A DNA stretch of 64,000 bases, from contig JAGMWU010000042.1 in assembly GCA_018697195.1 (NCBI GenBank), positions 62,001-126,000 of the forward strand, in the 5' to 3' direction. This DNA comes from Certhia americana. Lineage: Eukaryota > Chordata > Aves > Passeriformes > Certhiidae. Shown here one piece after another: positions 48,516 to 59,783 of this stretch; position 1 is the first letter of the stretch; each line of letters begins with the position of its first letter. The position numbers and the translations under genes are program-made. A model generated the notes under the pieces. That model did not search any database, was not told the origin of the DNA, and worked only from the letters and a program-made list of their open reading frames with translations.

Positions 48516-51500
48516 CTGTATTATATGCAACAGACAGCTCAGATAGAGAATATTTTTTACATTGCAGGATGCATATAGAAAAAAAACCCTATAAATTTCT
48601 TAAGGGAAAAACACACTTATTATTTGATGAAATAATTCTGAGACTGATTTTTTTCCAGTAGAATTCTGGAGTACAAAGCATCAACATTGTAACTGTGTTG
48701 CTTAGCAGGCATTTCAAGTACATATGTTTTCTTTAAAGGTAAGTATAAACAAAAGGACTCTGTGAGAGTAAATTCATATTTGCCTATTCTCTCATTATAA
48801 ATTATGTGATCTTTCCAAATAGAAGCACTAGAATAATTAAACTAATTTTCCAAAATTATTCTAGTATATTCAATTACAGATTTTAATTATTTTGGAGAAA
48901 TAATTCGCAGTGTTAATGAAAGAGACAGTAGTTAGAATCATGGCAGAGTATGGGTTTCATGTCTCTGCATTCCATAAGCCTTATTAGAAATGTAAATCAA
49001 ATATTTGATGAATACTAAGAGTCTATTGGGACATTAAAATGAATATTACCATTGTGACTCTGAGAATCAGGTTGAAGTATTACAGAAGTCAGTTAAGGTA
49101 AGTGGATTTCGATGCCAAAGGGAACATTAGCTGTTTTATAGAGGCCTCTAGAGTATTATCCAGTATTAAATGTGAAAAAATAGACGTTTAAATAACACTC
49201 AGGTTGTGGCACGAACCAACAAAAGACACCAGAATTTCAAAGTTTCAGCTGCTACTTTGTATATATTGCCCTCATCTCCCCTGTAAAATAAAGTGAGGAC
49301 AGCAGGGTGATGGGGAACACATAGATGGCATAGGGGAGTCTGAGCCTCCCATGTTATTCCTTAATCATCCACTATCAGTTAATGAGAACTTTGACACGGC
49401 TTTTGAAGACAGGAAGGTCTAATGCTGGTCCTGGCATATATCTTAAAATATGACTTTGTATTTAATGTGCAGTAAAACTGTCCAAACCTCACCATATTCT
49501 ACAAAGGGCATTTTGATAGCCTGAAAGATTGAACAGCTTTCAGCAATTAAGCCACTTCTACTTTATTTATAGTTAATATAGTGCACAATATTTTGAAAAC
49601 TGTGCAAGCTGAAGTGTATTCTTTCTAGGAGTTATCACACTTTGGAGAAGGGGTAAATGGGAAACAAAGATGAGCTGCCTCTCCTATGCCAACAGACAAA
49701 GGCTCTGTCAGGGTAACAGCTCTTACACATTTCATTCCATCTCAGTTTATCCACAAAGCACCATGTTCCACTACCTTTTGTGAACTTTTAAGTAGTTATC
49801 TGCCTCAATTTTATGTTCATTTGAAGGGAAAGAGGAGTTAAACTCACTAGGAAAAAAGTATGAAAATTCTGTGTGCTTCCACTACCACATTCTGAGTGAG
49901 GTATACAAAAAACACAACTGGTATTCTTGGGGTGAAGAGATAATTCTGTGCCTTCAAATTTGTGTAAGCTATGGTGAAGTCTGAAGAGAAATTGTAAATA
50001 AAAGCATGTTTGTATTTGACAGAACCAAGGTTATGAATAGTGAACCCCTCAACTTAAAGAAATTTCTACACTTTAAACTGTCAGAAGATAAGTTCTATGC
50101 CAAATTTTTCACTCTTTGAATAAGATTTCCTGCAGGTGATAGTGCTTAGGAAGTTCTAACTCTATGTGGGCTCAACTTGAAAGAATATAAGAATTTCATA
50201 TTGTTCCAAATTGAACATTTATACATCTTGTACTACAAAAATCTATTTACTTACTGGTGCTCATATTCAGAAAATTTTGTGCAGTTATCTCCATTTTCTA
50301 TGTTTTTACCCTTTCCCTGTCATTTCTATAATTATATCTGTGGCCAGTACATTTCATGATCTATGACATTAAGGGATCACTGAAAACATATCTAAAACCA
50401 GAAAATGTAGATGCAGATTTTCTTTGCATGATGTATTGTTCAAAATACTCCATATTCAAGGGAAAGGGAGAACTAGTCTAATAGCACTTCCCCCCCACCC
50501 CCCCAGTGTTTTTACAGAAGTTCTGGAAAAGGCAGTATTCAAACCATCAATAAAACAGAATTTTGCAAAAATACTTTCACATTATAGATTGCCAGTTTTC
50601 CTTTTGACTTAGAAATATGAGTGAAAAAGATAAAACTTCATAAGATACAAGAATTTTCCAGGGATTTAACTGCAATTTTTCTACAGAATCAGAAAGTGCA
50701 ACACAAGTGAATCTGTGTAATGCACATTTTTTTTTCCTCAGGATACAGATATTAATAAAACATTTAATTTCAAATTATTAAGGTTTTATCTAGACCCTTT
50801 CTGTAGATTTGAATAGACTTCCACTACTGGAAAAACCAAATAGCAAAAGCAGATTTAGTAGCTTTATTCATTTTGTTAGCATAAAACTTTCAACTTAATT
50901 TTTACAGAGGGTCAATCATGAACTGTTTCAAAATAGGGTTATAAGTGACTTAAGTCATTATTTAATTACTTTCACACAAATATTTAACTCAGTGTGACAT
51001 CATTATGCCAACACATAAATGGAAGTTGCTCTCATGTCTGTAATCCTACGACTAAGACAATTATTTGGAGTGATGAGCTTAATTCAAATCAGTTTTTCTA
51101 TTGATGTCACTGGCCTCTGATTTAAGCACTTCAAGCAAAGGCCTGCCTGTATATTTAGAAGACAGTAACATTTCAAAAGAAATATCTATTTGGGACTTAA
51201 TCATTTAATCCAGAATGTTTTCTAACAAAAGAGCTACAGCCATTAATGCATGTTCTTGGATAAGAAACTAGGATAACTACGATATAGGAAATAGCATTTC
51301 CTCTATCCTTTAATGAGAAATGTTTATTGATATACAATTGCAGAAAACCTACCATTTTCCACAGCTTTTTAAGTGGCAAAAATATTCTAATTGCAGCTTC
51401 TAGCCTACAGTGTTGGTGAATTTCTTTAAGAGAATGTAGGCAATAGATGGATATTCTACAGTATTCAGTCATCTACCACACAGAGATTTATTAGATGCTG

Positions 51501-52547
51501 TCTTGAGCTGCAGCAGAGAGACATCTTGGATCTTATCCTCCACATCTGTTCCAGAAACTTTGCTTCAAGAAGTTGGATGGTTATCACAAGGAACATCCAA
51601 TGATTGGGATCAGCAGTTTCAAATAGATTCAAAAGAAATTACCACAGATGTGCAACTTTCATCACAACTTGAAGAAATTAGAATAATGATCCATGACCCA
51701 GAGGAGAAAACTCCAGCAATGATGGTCACAATGAGAGATGTCCCCTTTCTGCTGGGTGAGAGAGAAAATTAGCAATAATACACTAAAACTCAGCTTCAGA
51801 TAGAATAGCAGAACTGAGACCACTGCAATCCCAGCAAAATAAATAACAGAAAACCTAGAAGTTATTCATCATCAAAACTGACAGCCAAATCTGCTTTCTT
51901 TGGGGGAAACACAAACACCAATGGCTAAATCCCACACTGGTAGAAGGACTGGTAATTGTCCAGGAGAATTATAAACACAATATTATGTGTTTATTTTGAT
52001 CAAACAGATAACAGTTGATAGTAAGAAAACTAGTGAATCCTTCTGCTGAATAGAATGCAAAAGATAATTCAGAGAAAAATGAAATTGTTACTTACTATAT
52101 TGAGTAAAACTACTTCGTATAGGGCTACTTCAACAGAATGCAAAAAGATCATAACCCAAAAAGAAAAAAAAGACTCTTAATAAGTCTTGATACCCAGAAT
52201 GCTGAAATGATAGAATTCATATAATTATAGGGTATCCTAATTAGGTGTTTTTGTAGCTGTATCATTTTTAAATCAGGTGTGAATGGGGCAAAATCCGCCT
52301 ATAAAATATTCTTCTGGACATCAGCCTAAAGGAAATGGTTTTTACAGAAATCAGTTGATATAAAAAATGGTTGTTTCAATGATCTTGCACATAAATTTCT
52401 GATAGGAGTTGGTGGGTTTTTTTGCCTTATTTTTGAAGGGTAGTTTAGTGGCTTTATAGAATGCTGTTGTACAAAATAAAAAAGGAAGCACAACTATGTT
52501 GATCAATTTTCTGCTATATACTTAAGAGAACTTAAAATGCAGCGATG
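48516..52547. other. unique AT-rich non-coding DNA
   Basis: No gene is recognised. A C7-A-C7 run lies at 50490-50504. An open frame at 51440-51772 (about 110 codons) is discussed as a finding. Other frames are at most 91 codons. Confidence 0.5.
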
Positions 52548-52985
52548 TGATACTTTAAGTTTTTACCTTTTATAATTTTCAGATTCTGTGCTGTTTTAAT
52601 GTGTAGTTCTGGGTTTCCTATTAAGTGCTATTAAGCTCTCTTCGCAGAGAAAGTGACCAAACAATTCCTTTTCTAGCTTGGTACCAAGGGCAACCGATAC
52701 AAATTTCAGGCCCAAGAACAAAAACAACAGTGAAGTGAGAAGGAAAAAACAAGGAGGACGGAGCTTCATAACCTGAAGCTATAATTGGATAATTAACTAA
52801 TGGACCAGAACTTATAAAAGTGTGAGACCTTGTGATCAGTTGTCCATTTTGTGACCATTTTGGGTGCATCTTGGGTGTGGCCTGGCCGGGCTCTTGTGCT
52901 GCCCAAGTGTGCCCATTGAGGCCTTTTAATTAATACCTACTGCTCTGTCTAGTCTCAGTGCCACGTCAGCTTCCAGAAGGCATCA
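52548..52985 (+). mobile_element. second solo LTR, related to the one at 35979
   Basis: The 5' end TGATACTTTAAGTTTTTACC and 3' end AGAAGGCATCA match the ends of the LTR at 35979. Shared internal blocks include TTTCAGGCCCAA, CATAACCTGAAGCT, ATAATTGGA, CTTATAAAAGTGTG, CATCTTGGGTG, GGCCTTTTAAT and CTGTCTAGTCTC. The two copies differ by many substitutions and by small indels, so they are separate insertions of different age or subfamily. The TATA box is kept (52813-52819) but the polyadenylation signal is AATTAA instead of AATAAA. No clean target-site duplication is visible (GATG before, GTTT after). No internal retroviral sequence is attached. Confidence 0.85.
52813..52819 (+). promoter_or_regulatory. 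TATA box of the second solo LTR
   Basis: TATAAAA lies within CTTATAAAAGTGTG, identical to the first LTR. Promoter activity is not shown. Confidence 0.65.
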
Positions 52986-54314
52986 GTTTGATTAAATGAA
53001 TATCTGACAGGACATTTAAAATAACAAAAGGCTGTTACTCAAATAACTTATGTAGCAGCATAAAGCAAGAACTCCCTTTGCTGAAGTAAGGAGAAATGTA
53101 AGAAAATATTGCAAACAAACTGTCAAGATGACAACATATAACAGTCCTGTTATTTTAAATGTAAAGTTCTATAGACAAAATTCACGGTTAAAAATATTTC
53201 ACTACCAATATTAGCTTTTCCCATTTTGCAACATCAAGGGGCCTTTTTGCCACTTTTTCAACTGAAAAAAACCTGTGTAATAACATAGTCAGCAAAGTCA
53301 TTTTAATGGGGCAAAGACTCTGTGCTTCTGCTGTTGTAACTATGACAAAAAGTTGAATGTTTTATTACTGAGAGAGTGCAATTTGCCTAAAAATGTGTCA
53401 AATTATCAAAATCAAACAGGAAAAATAAATGAAACAATGATAAGATTTTAGGATTGTATTAAAAAATTTAGGTAAATTCTCTACTTTGGCAAATATTTTG
53501 CTTCAGAAAAAGCAAGTCAGATTCTGTTGAAAAACGTACTTAATCAATCTCTTGCACATACTGCAAGAAGAGCAGTATAGGAAATACCATTTCCCTTTCA
53601 ATTTATGGCTAAAAATTGCTGAAAAAGAGATGACATTCTATAATAATCCATAGAGTAATACATAAACTGGATACTAGAATGATCCTTTCTTCATAGTTAT
53701 CAAGAAAGATATTTAAACTCTTTTCATTTTTGCCCTGTCAATACATTTCTGAGTATGGAAAATCATGATTTTTCACATTTCTTGCTGTGTAACAGGAGTT
53801 TTCTTTCACTGGATAATTTTTTTTTTTAATTTCAAGATGTATTATGCAAATTTTCAACTTTTATATTCTATATGTACTAGAAATACATATCCATGTACCT
53901 GTGTAATTGCATTGTACTGTGCATATACTGAAATACAAAATATAAGTATGAAAACACATATTTTAATAGGTATGGCAGTTGAATCAATTTGTATAATCCA
54001 TTCCTTTGTAGCCAGAAAGTTCTTTGAACTTTTAAAACCGAATATATATTTTTCTGACCAAGAATACTGCAATGATAAATCTTTCCATGTACTATTGAAG
54101 AATAAACATTATTGAAACATGTAAAAGACATATTTGTAGCAATAAATTGTGAGCTCCCACATGCTGCTATTCTACTCTGAAATTTGTGAATCTCTTAACA
54201 GCTCCCAAGTCTTTAAGCTCATATTTTCTGCTGACTCATTCTTTTCTAACTATGGATCAAAATACCCTACTTAAGGGGAGGATAAATACTTTCCTGTCAA
54301 AACTGAGGTGAAAT
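52986..54314. other. unique AT-rich non-coding DNA
   Basis: No gene is recognised. A 116-codon plus-strand frame at 53765-54115 overlaps two minus-strand frames and shows no motif. Confidence 0.5.
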
Positions 54315-54795
54315 ATAAAGTGAGGTCTCAGAGAGATCTGTCCTAAGTCCAGTTCTCTTCTATATTTTCATTAATGACTACTAAGATAATGCAATGGAGG
54401 TGTCACTTTATAGAGCTTGTAGGTGACACCATGCTGGAAGCACTTGCAAGCACTTTACAGGAGAGCAGTCAAACTCAAAACTGTCCTGATGGAAAAATGG
54501 CCCAAAGTTAATAAGAGGAAATTCAATAAAGACAAGTGCAAAGTAGTAAACTTTGAAAGAAACAATAAAATGCTCAAAAATGGGAAAACTGTCTAGGCAG
54601 CAAGGTCTAGGAAATCTAGGAAAGATTTATGCTATAGAGAACAACCATCAGAACAACAACTCAACTGCAATAAGAGCAAGTGCTATCCTGTGGTGTTTAA
54701 ACTGATATGCTGCTATTCAAGTATGTGAAGTGATGAACTTGTTCTATCAGCTCTGGTGAGTCCTAAAGAGAAGTTCCTCCAGTTAAGGGACTGAA
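54315..54795 (+). mobile_element. old CR1 LINE fragment, reverse-transcriptase region
   Basis: The sense strand follows the CR1 ORF2 reverse-transcriptase region in order: TCCTAAGTCCAGTTCTCTTC, ATTTTCATTAATGACTAC, AATGGCCCAAAGTTAATAAG, TTCAATAAAGACAAGTGCAA and ATAAGAGCAAGTGCTATCCT, then TATCAGCTCTGGTGAGTC. The position of the catalytic FADDT motif reads LVGDT (54416-54430), so one of the two catalytic aspartates is lost. Frames are broken throughout. It is the oldest-looking CR1 copy in the window. It lacks the 3' end, and the minus-strand CR1 tail at 55121 is a separate insertion. Confidence 0.82.
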
Positions 54796-55120
54796 GTCAA
54801 AACATACATGAAAACAAGTTTAAAAAGCCAGTGCTATTAACACACAAGTGGAATGCAAATGAAAAATGCACAAAGCAGTACTATAGTTATTTGTTAACCA
54901 TTTCAGCGAGGCACATATGCTAATTTACTTGTTCCTTTAAAAAGTTGTTAAGATGTGTGGACTATCATATCAAGGGAAAGAATTGCACTTGCTGCTGCAT
55001 GAAATATATTAGCAAACTGAGATACTAATGCTTATATAAAAATAAAAATTCCCTGTAGTGACAATAATGAAAACACAAAGTGCCAGGTGGAAAAGGATGT
55101 AGCGGAATCATAAGATAAAT

Positions 55121-55450
55121 CATAGAATCATAGACTGGTGGAATGGTTTGGGTTGGAAGGGACCTCTAAAGGGACACACCTTCAACTGGATGTTCTTACC
55201 CAACCAACCTGAACTTGGGTATTTCCAGGGATGGGATATTTACTACCTCTCTGCACAACCCATTCCAGTGTTTCACCACCCTCATTGTAAAAAGAGCTTC
55301 CTCCTTCTGTTTCATATAAATTGACCCTCTTTCTGTTTAAAACCATTACTCCTTGTCCTGTCACAATAAGCCTGGTACAAAGTTTTCCCCCATCTTTCTT
55401 GCAGACCTCCTTCAAGTGCCAAAAGGACGCAATGAGGAATCTCCTTCTGG
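55121..55450 (-). mobile_element. CR1 LINE 3' fragment, about 330 bp
   Basis: Two reversed octamers CATAGAATCATAGACT are followed by GGTTTGGGTTGGAAGGGACC, TTTCCAGGGATGGGATATTT, CATTCCAGTGTTTCACCACC, CTCCTTGTCCTGTCACAATA, ATCTTTCTTGCAGACCTCCT and GACGCAATGAGGAATCTCC, all in CR1 order on the minus strand. The 105-codon minus-strand frame at 55182-55499 partly overlaps the decayed C-terminal ORF2. The element is 5'-truncated and non-functional. Confidence 0.93.
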
Positions 55451-58400
55451 ACATGGGAAAGGACAAATGGCCAAAGGACAAGACAGGAAATTTGATCAAG
55501 CCACCCTATTGCACTGAGCCTAAATGGTGTCATTGGAAAGAGGAGGAAAAAAAAATACCAATCCTAAGCTTCATAAGGAGGTTACACCCCACAGATTTGA
55601 GACAATCCCTTGTAATGAAAAATGCTGTTCCAAGGGAGGTCCTTTCTCCCTAATATTCAGTCAGATGGTCTCAGAAGAAAACTGCTCTCTTTCCACTACT
55701 GACCATACGCTGATAGATAAGTACTGGAAGCCTGCTGTGCTTCCCACTCACAACCTGCCACTGGATTCTCTGTGATAGGAATCATCCTTCTTGTATTTGG
55801 GGGTAGGGAGATGCAGTTGGCATAAAAAACTAGTCAAATGTAAGGATATATACCCAAAGTATATGTGGAGAGAGGGTCCATCCTTTAAATTTAAGAGCAG
55901 ATTTCACACTGCACCATTATTTGTACAATCTCTTCATGTAAGGATAATGCTCAGGAGCCCTAGGTACAGAATGAGACCCGCAGTGCCAGATTCTAACACA
56001 GTTGGAACAAAAAGCCAGTCCAAGACTTCAGAGGTTAGGTATAGCAGGAAGAGACAGCACAGGAGAATGGAAAAACCAGACAGCATCAGCCTGGGTGACA
56101 GGCAGCAGTGTCAGCACACTGCTAGTTCAACTGTTGTCAACTATTCTATAGACATTGTGGCAAAAGAGAAGTTTAAGGAGGAAGTTTACTTTTCAGGTGG
56201 TTGTTCTTACGTAGATTTTTAGATTAATTCTAAATGTGGTATAAAATACGAACAGACATGAAAAAAATTCTCTTCATCAACTAAGAAGGATATTTGTTTT
56301 GTTTAGTTCTCAACTTACTATCAAAACATCTTAATAAAGCCATAATGATGCTTGAGAAAATTATTAATAAAGCCATACTGATGCTTTGGAATATTATTAC
56401 TGTCAAAAAGGAATAACATTTTAGCCATGTTTAAAGCAGAGTTGGTGGCTGGACCAGGGTACTCTGGCCTATGTGATAACCCAAATTGCATTTTCTGTCT
56501 CTATTTGCCACCCCCAGAAGGAGCACAGTGATCATATGCTAAGAGCAAAATGCAAATTAAATATTTAAGCATGGATTCTATCTTGCTTTAAAAAGGAAAC
56601 AACAAAAAGAGAAACACAGGCTTTTCTTTGTATATATGTGGAAGGTTAGAACAAACATTGATTAGATAGCTTTTGCATCCAGCAGAGATTCTTGAATGCT
56701 TGTTGACAAACACTCCAGATGTTGTGGGAGTTCTTTAACCTTTTAAACCCAGATTAATCTGTAATTCTTTGGGGAGAGGATCAGCAGTCAAGGAGAAGGG
56801 TATACTCTGTGTATTTTATTTCCTTTTGCTGCAGTTGAAAGTGAATGACCCACAGTCTTAAAGACCTGAAAGAATCATTAGATAGATTTGCATTTAGCCT
56901 TGATCCAGAAACCATTACAAAGGAAATGCAAAGCTTTACAATAGCTCTATTAAGACATTTTATTAATGCATCTATTCATTATCACTAGCCCTCTTGCAGA
57001 GTTCTTACACAGTGGTATTTAAATTTCTTGATGTTATATTTGGCTTAAATGGTCATAAGGATAACCTTCATCTCCCTCAGGGCTCATTATTGCATAGGTG
57101 TGGAGAACATTATTAAACAGTACAATGGGAGAAACTCCTGAGTATTGTGTTCTGCCAGATGCATGAGAGCTATTACACCTTTGTTCCTACTACAGCATGC
57201 ACAGCTTTCTGCTGCTTGTCCTTTAAGATTTTGTTTAATGAAAAATAAACAGTTTTAGGAGGCAATTTTCCACCAGTGATGCAGGAAGCATATTTTTCTT
57301 CAGAATGTGCACAGTCCTCAGCACAGAGGGGTCCTGCTCAATAAATAAGGATTTTCTGGCTTGACTGCAACAGAAATTGATGTTAGGTGTTGTTTATTTA
57401 ACCATTTATGCATAGTTACACATGTAAACCACAAGTAAGGAAGAACTAAGAACTGCAGGGTGCATTGGTGAGAGCTGCAGTCAACCAGTTCCATTTCTGA
57501 GCTGAACTTCCAAAACCATGAGAGCTTTCCAAAAGTCCCAGCAACAAGCACCAGTTATCATGGAATTGCCAGTGGGACTGAAAATGCTGAAGGTTCAGCA
57601 CGAGTCAAGTCCTGAACCACAGGATGCAACAAGGGCTGCCCTGAACCACAGGCTGCTCTAATATCCTCTGTTAGCTTCATGCAAAGATCCAAATCCTGGC
57701 AACCTCCTGCATTTCTCAGCCTATCTGCAGCTTGAGAGGGAATTGGCTTTGAGTTTAATGAGGATACATTGCTTTGAGATGTTTCTTAGAGATCATTGTT
57801 TCGCACTCTCATTTGTTTTTTCAGTTCAAGCCAGACTATTCTGCAAACTAAAACCTCCCATAAAAACCTTGCCTCCCCGTGTGAATATGTGTGAAAATTT
57901 AAATAATTGAAAAATCTAGGCACTTCTGTGTTTAAATGAAGAGATGGTTTACTGCCTCCCTGCAAATACAGAAAAATCTACAATGAGGCAAGGCCGATAT
58001 AAATTGAAACGGCTTAAAGGCAATGATTCAAATTCTATGCAATTTTGCATATTCTTAGCCTAAACACAAAATATTTTGTGTAAATACAGGACTAGTTATC
58101 AAGATCACAAACACAAAGATGAAGAAAAATACAGATTTTAGTAGAGGCAACTCTGAAGGGCCAATTGCAGAGAAAATCCTTACTGTGTTTACATGTTATT
58201 TGAAAACAATCCAATCATCAGGATGCTGCAACTGTGAACAGTTCGCCTTCACAACATATAAACAGCTACAACTATTTCCCCAATCCAGTCCCAATCATCA
58301 TTAATAGCAGTAATTTCAGTGACTGCAGAATACAGCAAATATAAAGATGTTAAGGCTGGACTCTTCAGCAAATATAGATGCAAAATAATTAGCACTCCCA

Positions 58401-59650
58401 ATACCTAACCTCCAGGCATGCATGGTTCCTCTAAAATCAATGTAAAGGTTTACCTGAATAGAACACGCAGCAGAATCAACCAGAGGGAAGAAAAAAAGTG
58501 TATTTAAACATGGGCTACAATACTGCTTTTCACAAAAAAGAAAAACATTCAAAGAAATATTTTTTCCTGATGTTTAGCTACGATGTCAATAGATGCTTCA
58601 AAGAATTTGGCCAAAATTGATTAGCTCACTACCTCCATTTTTCCTATTGCATTCAAACAAAGTACATCAGTGCTGCACTGAGGCTTTCTCCTGACGCCAT
58701 CGTGCATGGCATTCTGCTTTCAAATTCAGAATGATGTAGCAGCACAAATTGTCTTGAAATATAATAAAATAGCATCATTACTTGTGTATGAAATCTCAAA
58801 ATCACTGCACTATGACCTTAATTTTAATTGGCTTTTCCACAAAGCCAGCAGCTAAACCTCACCACTGCTGGAAATTCATTCAATTATTTCTAGGCAGTTC
58901 CCAACTCCTCAGCCAGCCATGTGTTAGGTAGTAACACAGTCACTGATTTTCCCTTACACTGTGGGGAACAGGATATGTATAGAAACATCTAGAGAATCAT
59001 CTGTGGTTACATTCATCTGACCTAAAGGAATCTTCCTTTGGTTTCCCCGAAGATGAAAAGCAGATTTCATAAGGAAATCACAAATATGTTTGTCAGTATA
59101 ATCCTCCTTTCAGGACTCCTGAGTCCACTCCAAGTATCATTCTCCTCTTCAGTTCCTAACAGTGCCATTACTAGTCTGTTTAGGTCAAATTATTGTACTA
59201 ACTCTGCTTGTACAAACACAGAAACTCAAAAAAGTGTGTTGAGTACAGCAAAATATATTCTCTTTTTTTTTTTTTTAAATCCTGCCTGGTTTTTCTAATG
59301 TACATTTCACAGTATTTTATAAGGTATTGTCTTCTTTCTTATATTGACAGCAAGATCTTTGGTATTAAATGATGAATGTCAGCATTTTGCTACAAATATT
59401 TTGGTTTTATTCTGATAATTTTACTACCTTTGGTGACTAACCTTTACAAAAAATAAGCAAATCTTTTTGTAGTTATGAATGGTACTGATATAATTAAAAC
59501 TCACAAGAGAATATGTAAAATTAAAAATCTTCAAGATTTTTCTGTCTAAATTATTGTTAGCCAAAGACAGTATTCATTCATGACTGAAAATGGAGAATCA
59601 ACAAGACATTTAACATCTGGTTACTGCTTTTTCAGTATTTTCTAGCTTCA
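55451..59650. other. unique non-coding DNA
   Basis: No gene is recognised. A 143-codon plus-strand frame at 55791-56222 (K/R- and S-rich) has no known motif and is probably chance. A 33-base tandem duplication lies at 56331-56396. A short repeat of CTGAACCACAGG occurs at 57612 and 57641. Confidence 0.5.
56331..56396. repeat. 33-bp tandem duplication
   Basis: TTAATAAAGCCATAATGATG at 56331 recurs as TTAATAAAGCCATACTGATG at 56364. The period is exactly 33 bases across the whole unit, with a handful of differences. Confidence 0.92.
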
Positions 59651-59656
59651 ATAAAA

Positions 59657-59658
<2 letters not shown>

Positions 59659-59688
<30 letters not shown>

Positions 59689-59727
59689 AACAAACAAACA
59701 AACAAACAAACAAACAAACAAACACGG
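59659..59727. repeat. compound microsatellite (GAAA)n(CAAA)n
   Basis: About eight GAAA units (59659-59690) change directly to about eight CAAA units (59691-59723), ending in CACGG before the gap. An AATAAA immediately precedes the array, which may be coincidence. Confidence 0.95.
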
Positions 59728-59735
59728 NNNNNNNN
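59728..59735. other. assembly gap (8 N)
   Basis: Eight unknown bases between a microsatellite and a poly-A run. The true length is unknown. The 68-71 codon minus-strand frames that cross it are artefacts of simple repeats and N. Confidence 1.

Positions 59736-59781
<46 letters not shown>
59736..59781. repeat. poly-A run of 46 bases
   Basis: Uninterrupted A immediately after the gap. Its length may be distorted by sequencing or gap closure. Confidence 0.9.

Positions 59782-59783
<2 letters not shown>

Noticed and set aside
49780..49860. Possible MIR piece (AGTTATCTGCCTCAATTTTA)
   Set aside because: One block resembles the MIR core but the flanks do not support it.
35979..52985. One full-length provirus bounded by the two LTRs
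   Set aside because: The LTRs are strongly diverged, 16 kb apart, and the interval holds no gag, pol or env sequence and no primer-binding site after the first LTR.
55791..56222. 143-codon open frame, plus strand
   Set aside because: Lysine/arginine- and serine-rich with no recognised motif; it follows a CR1 tail and looks like chance.
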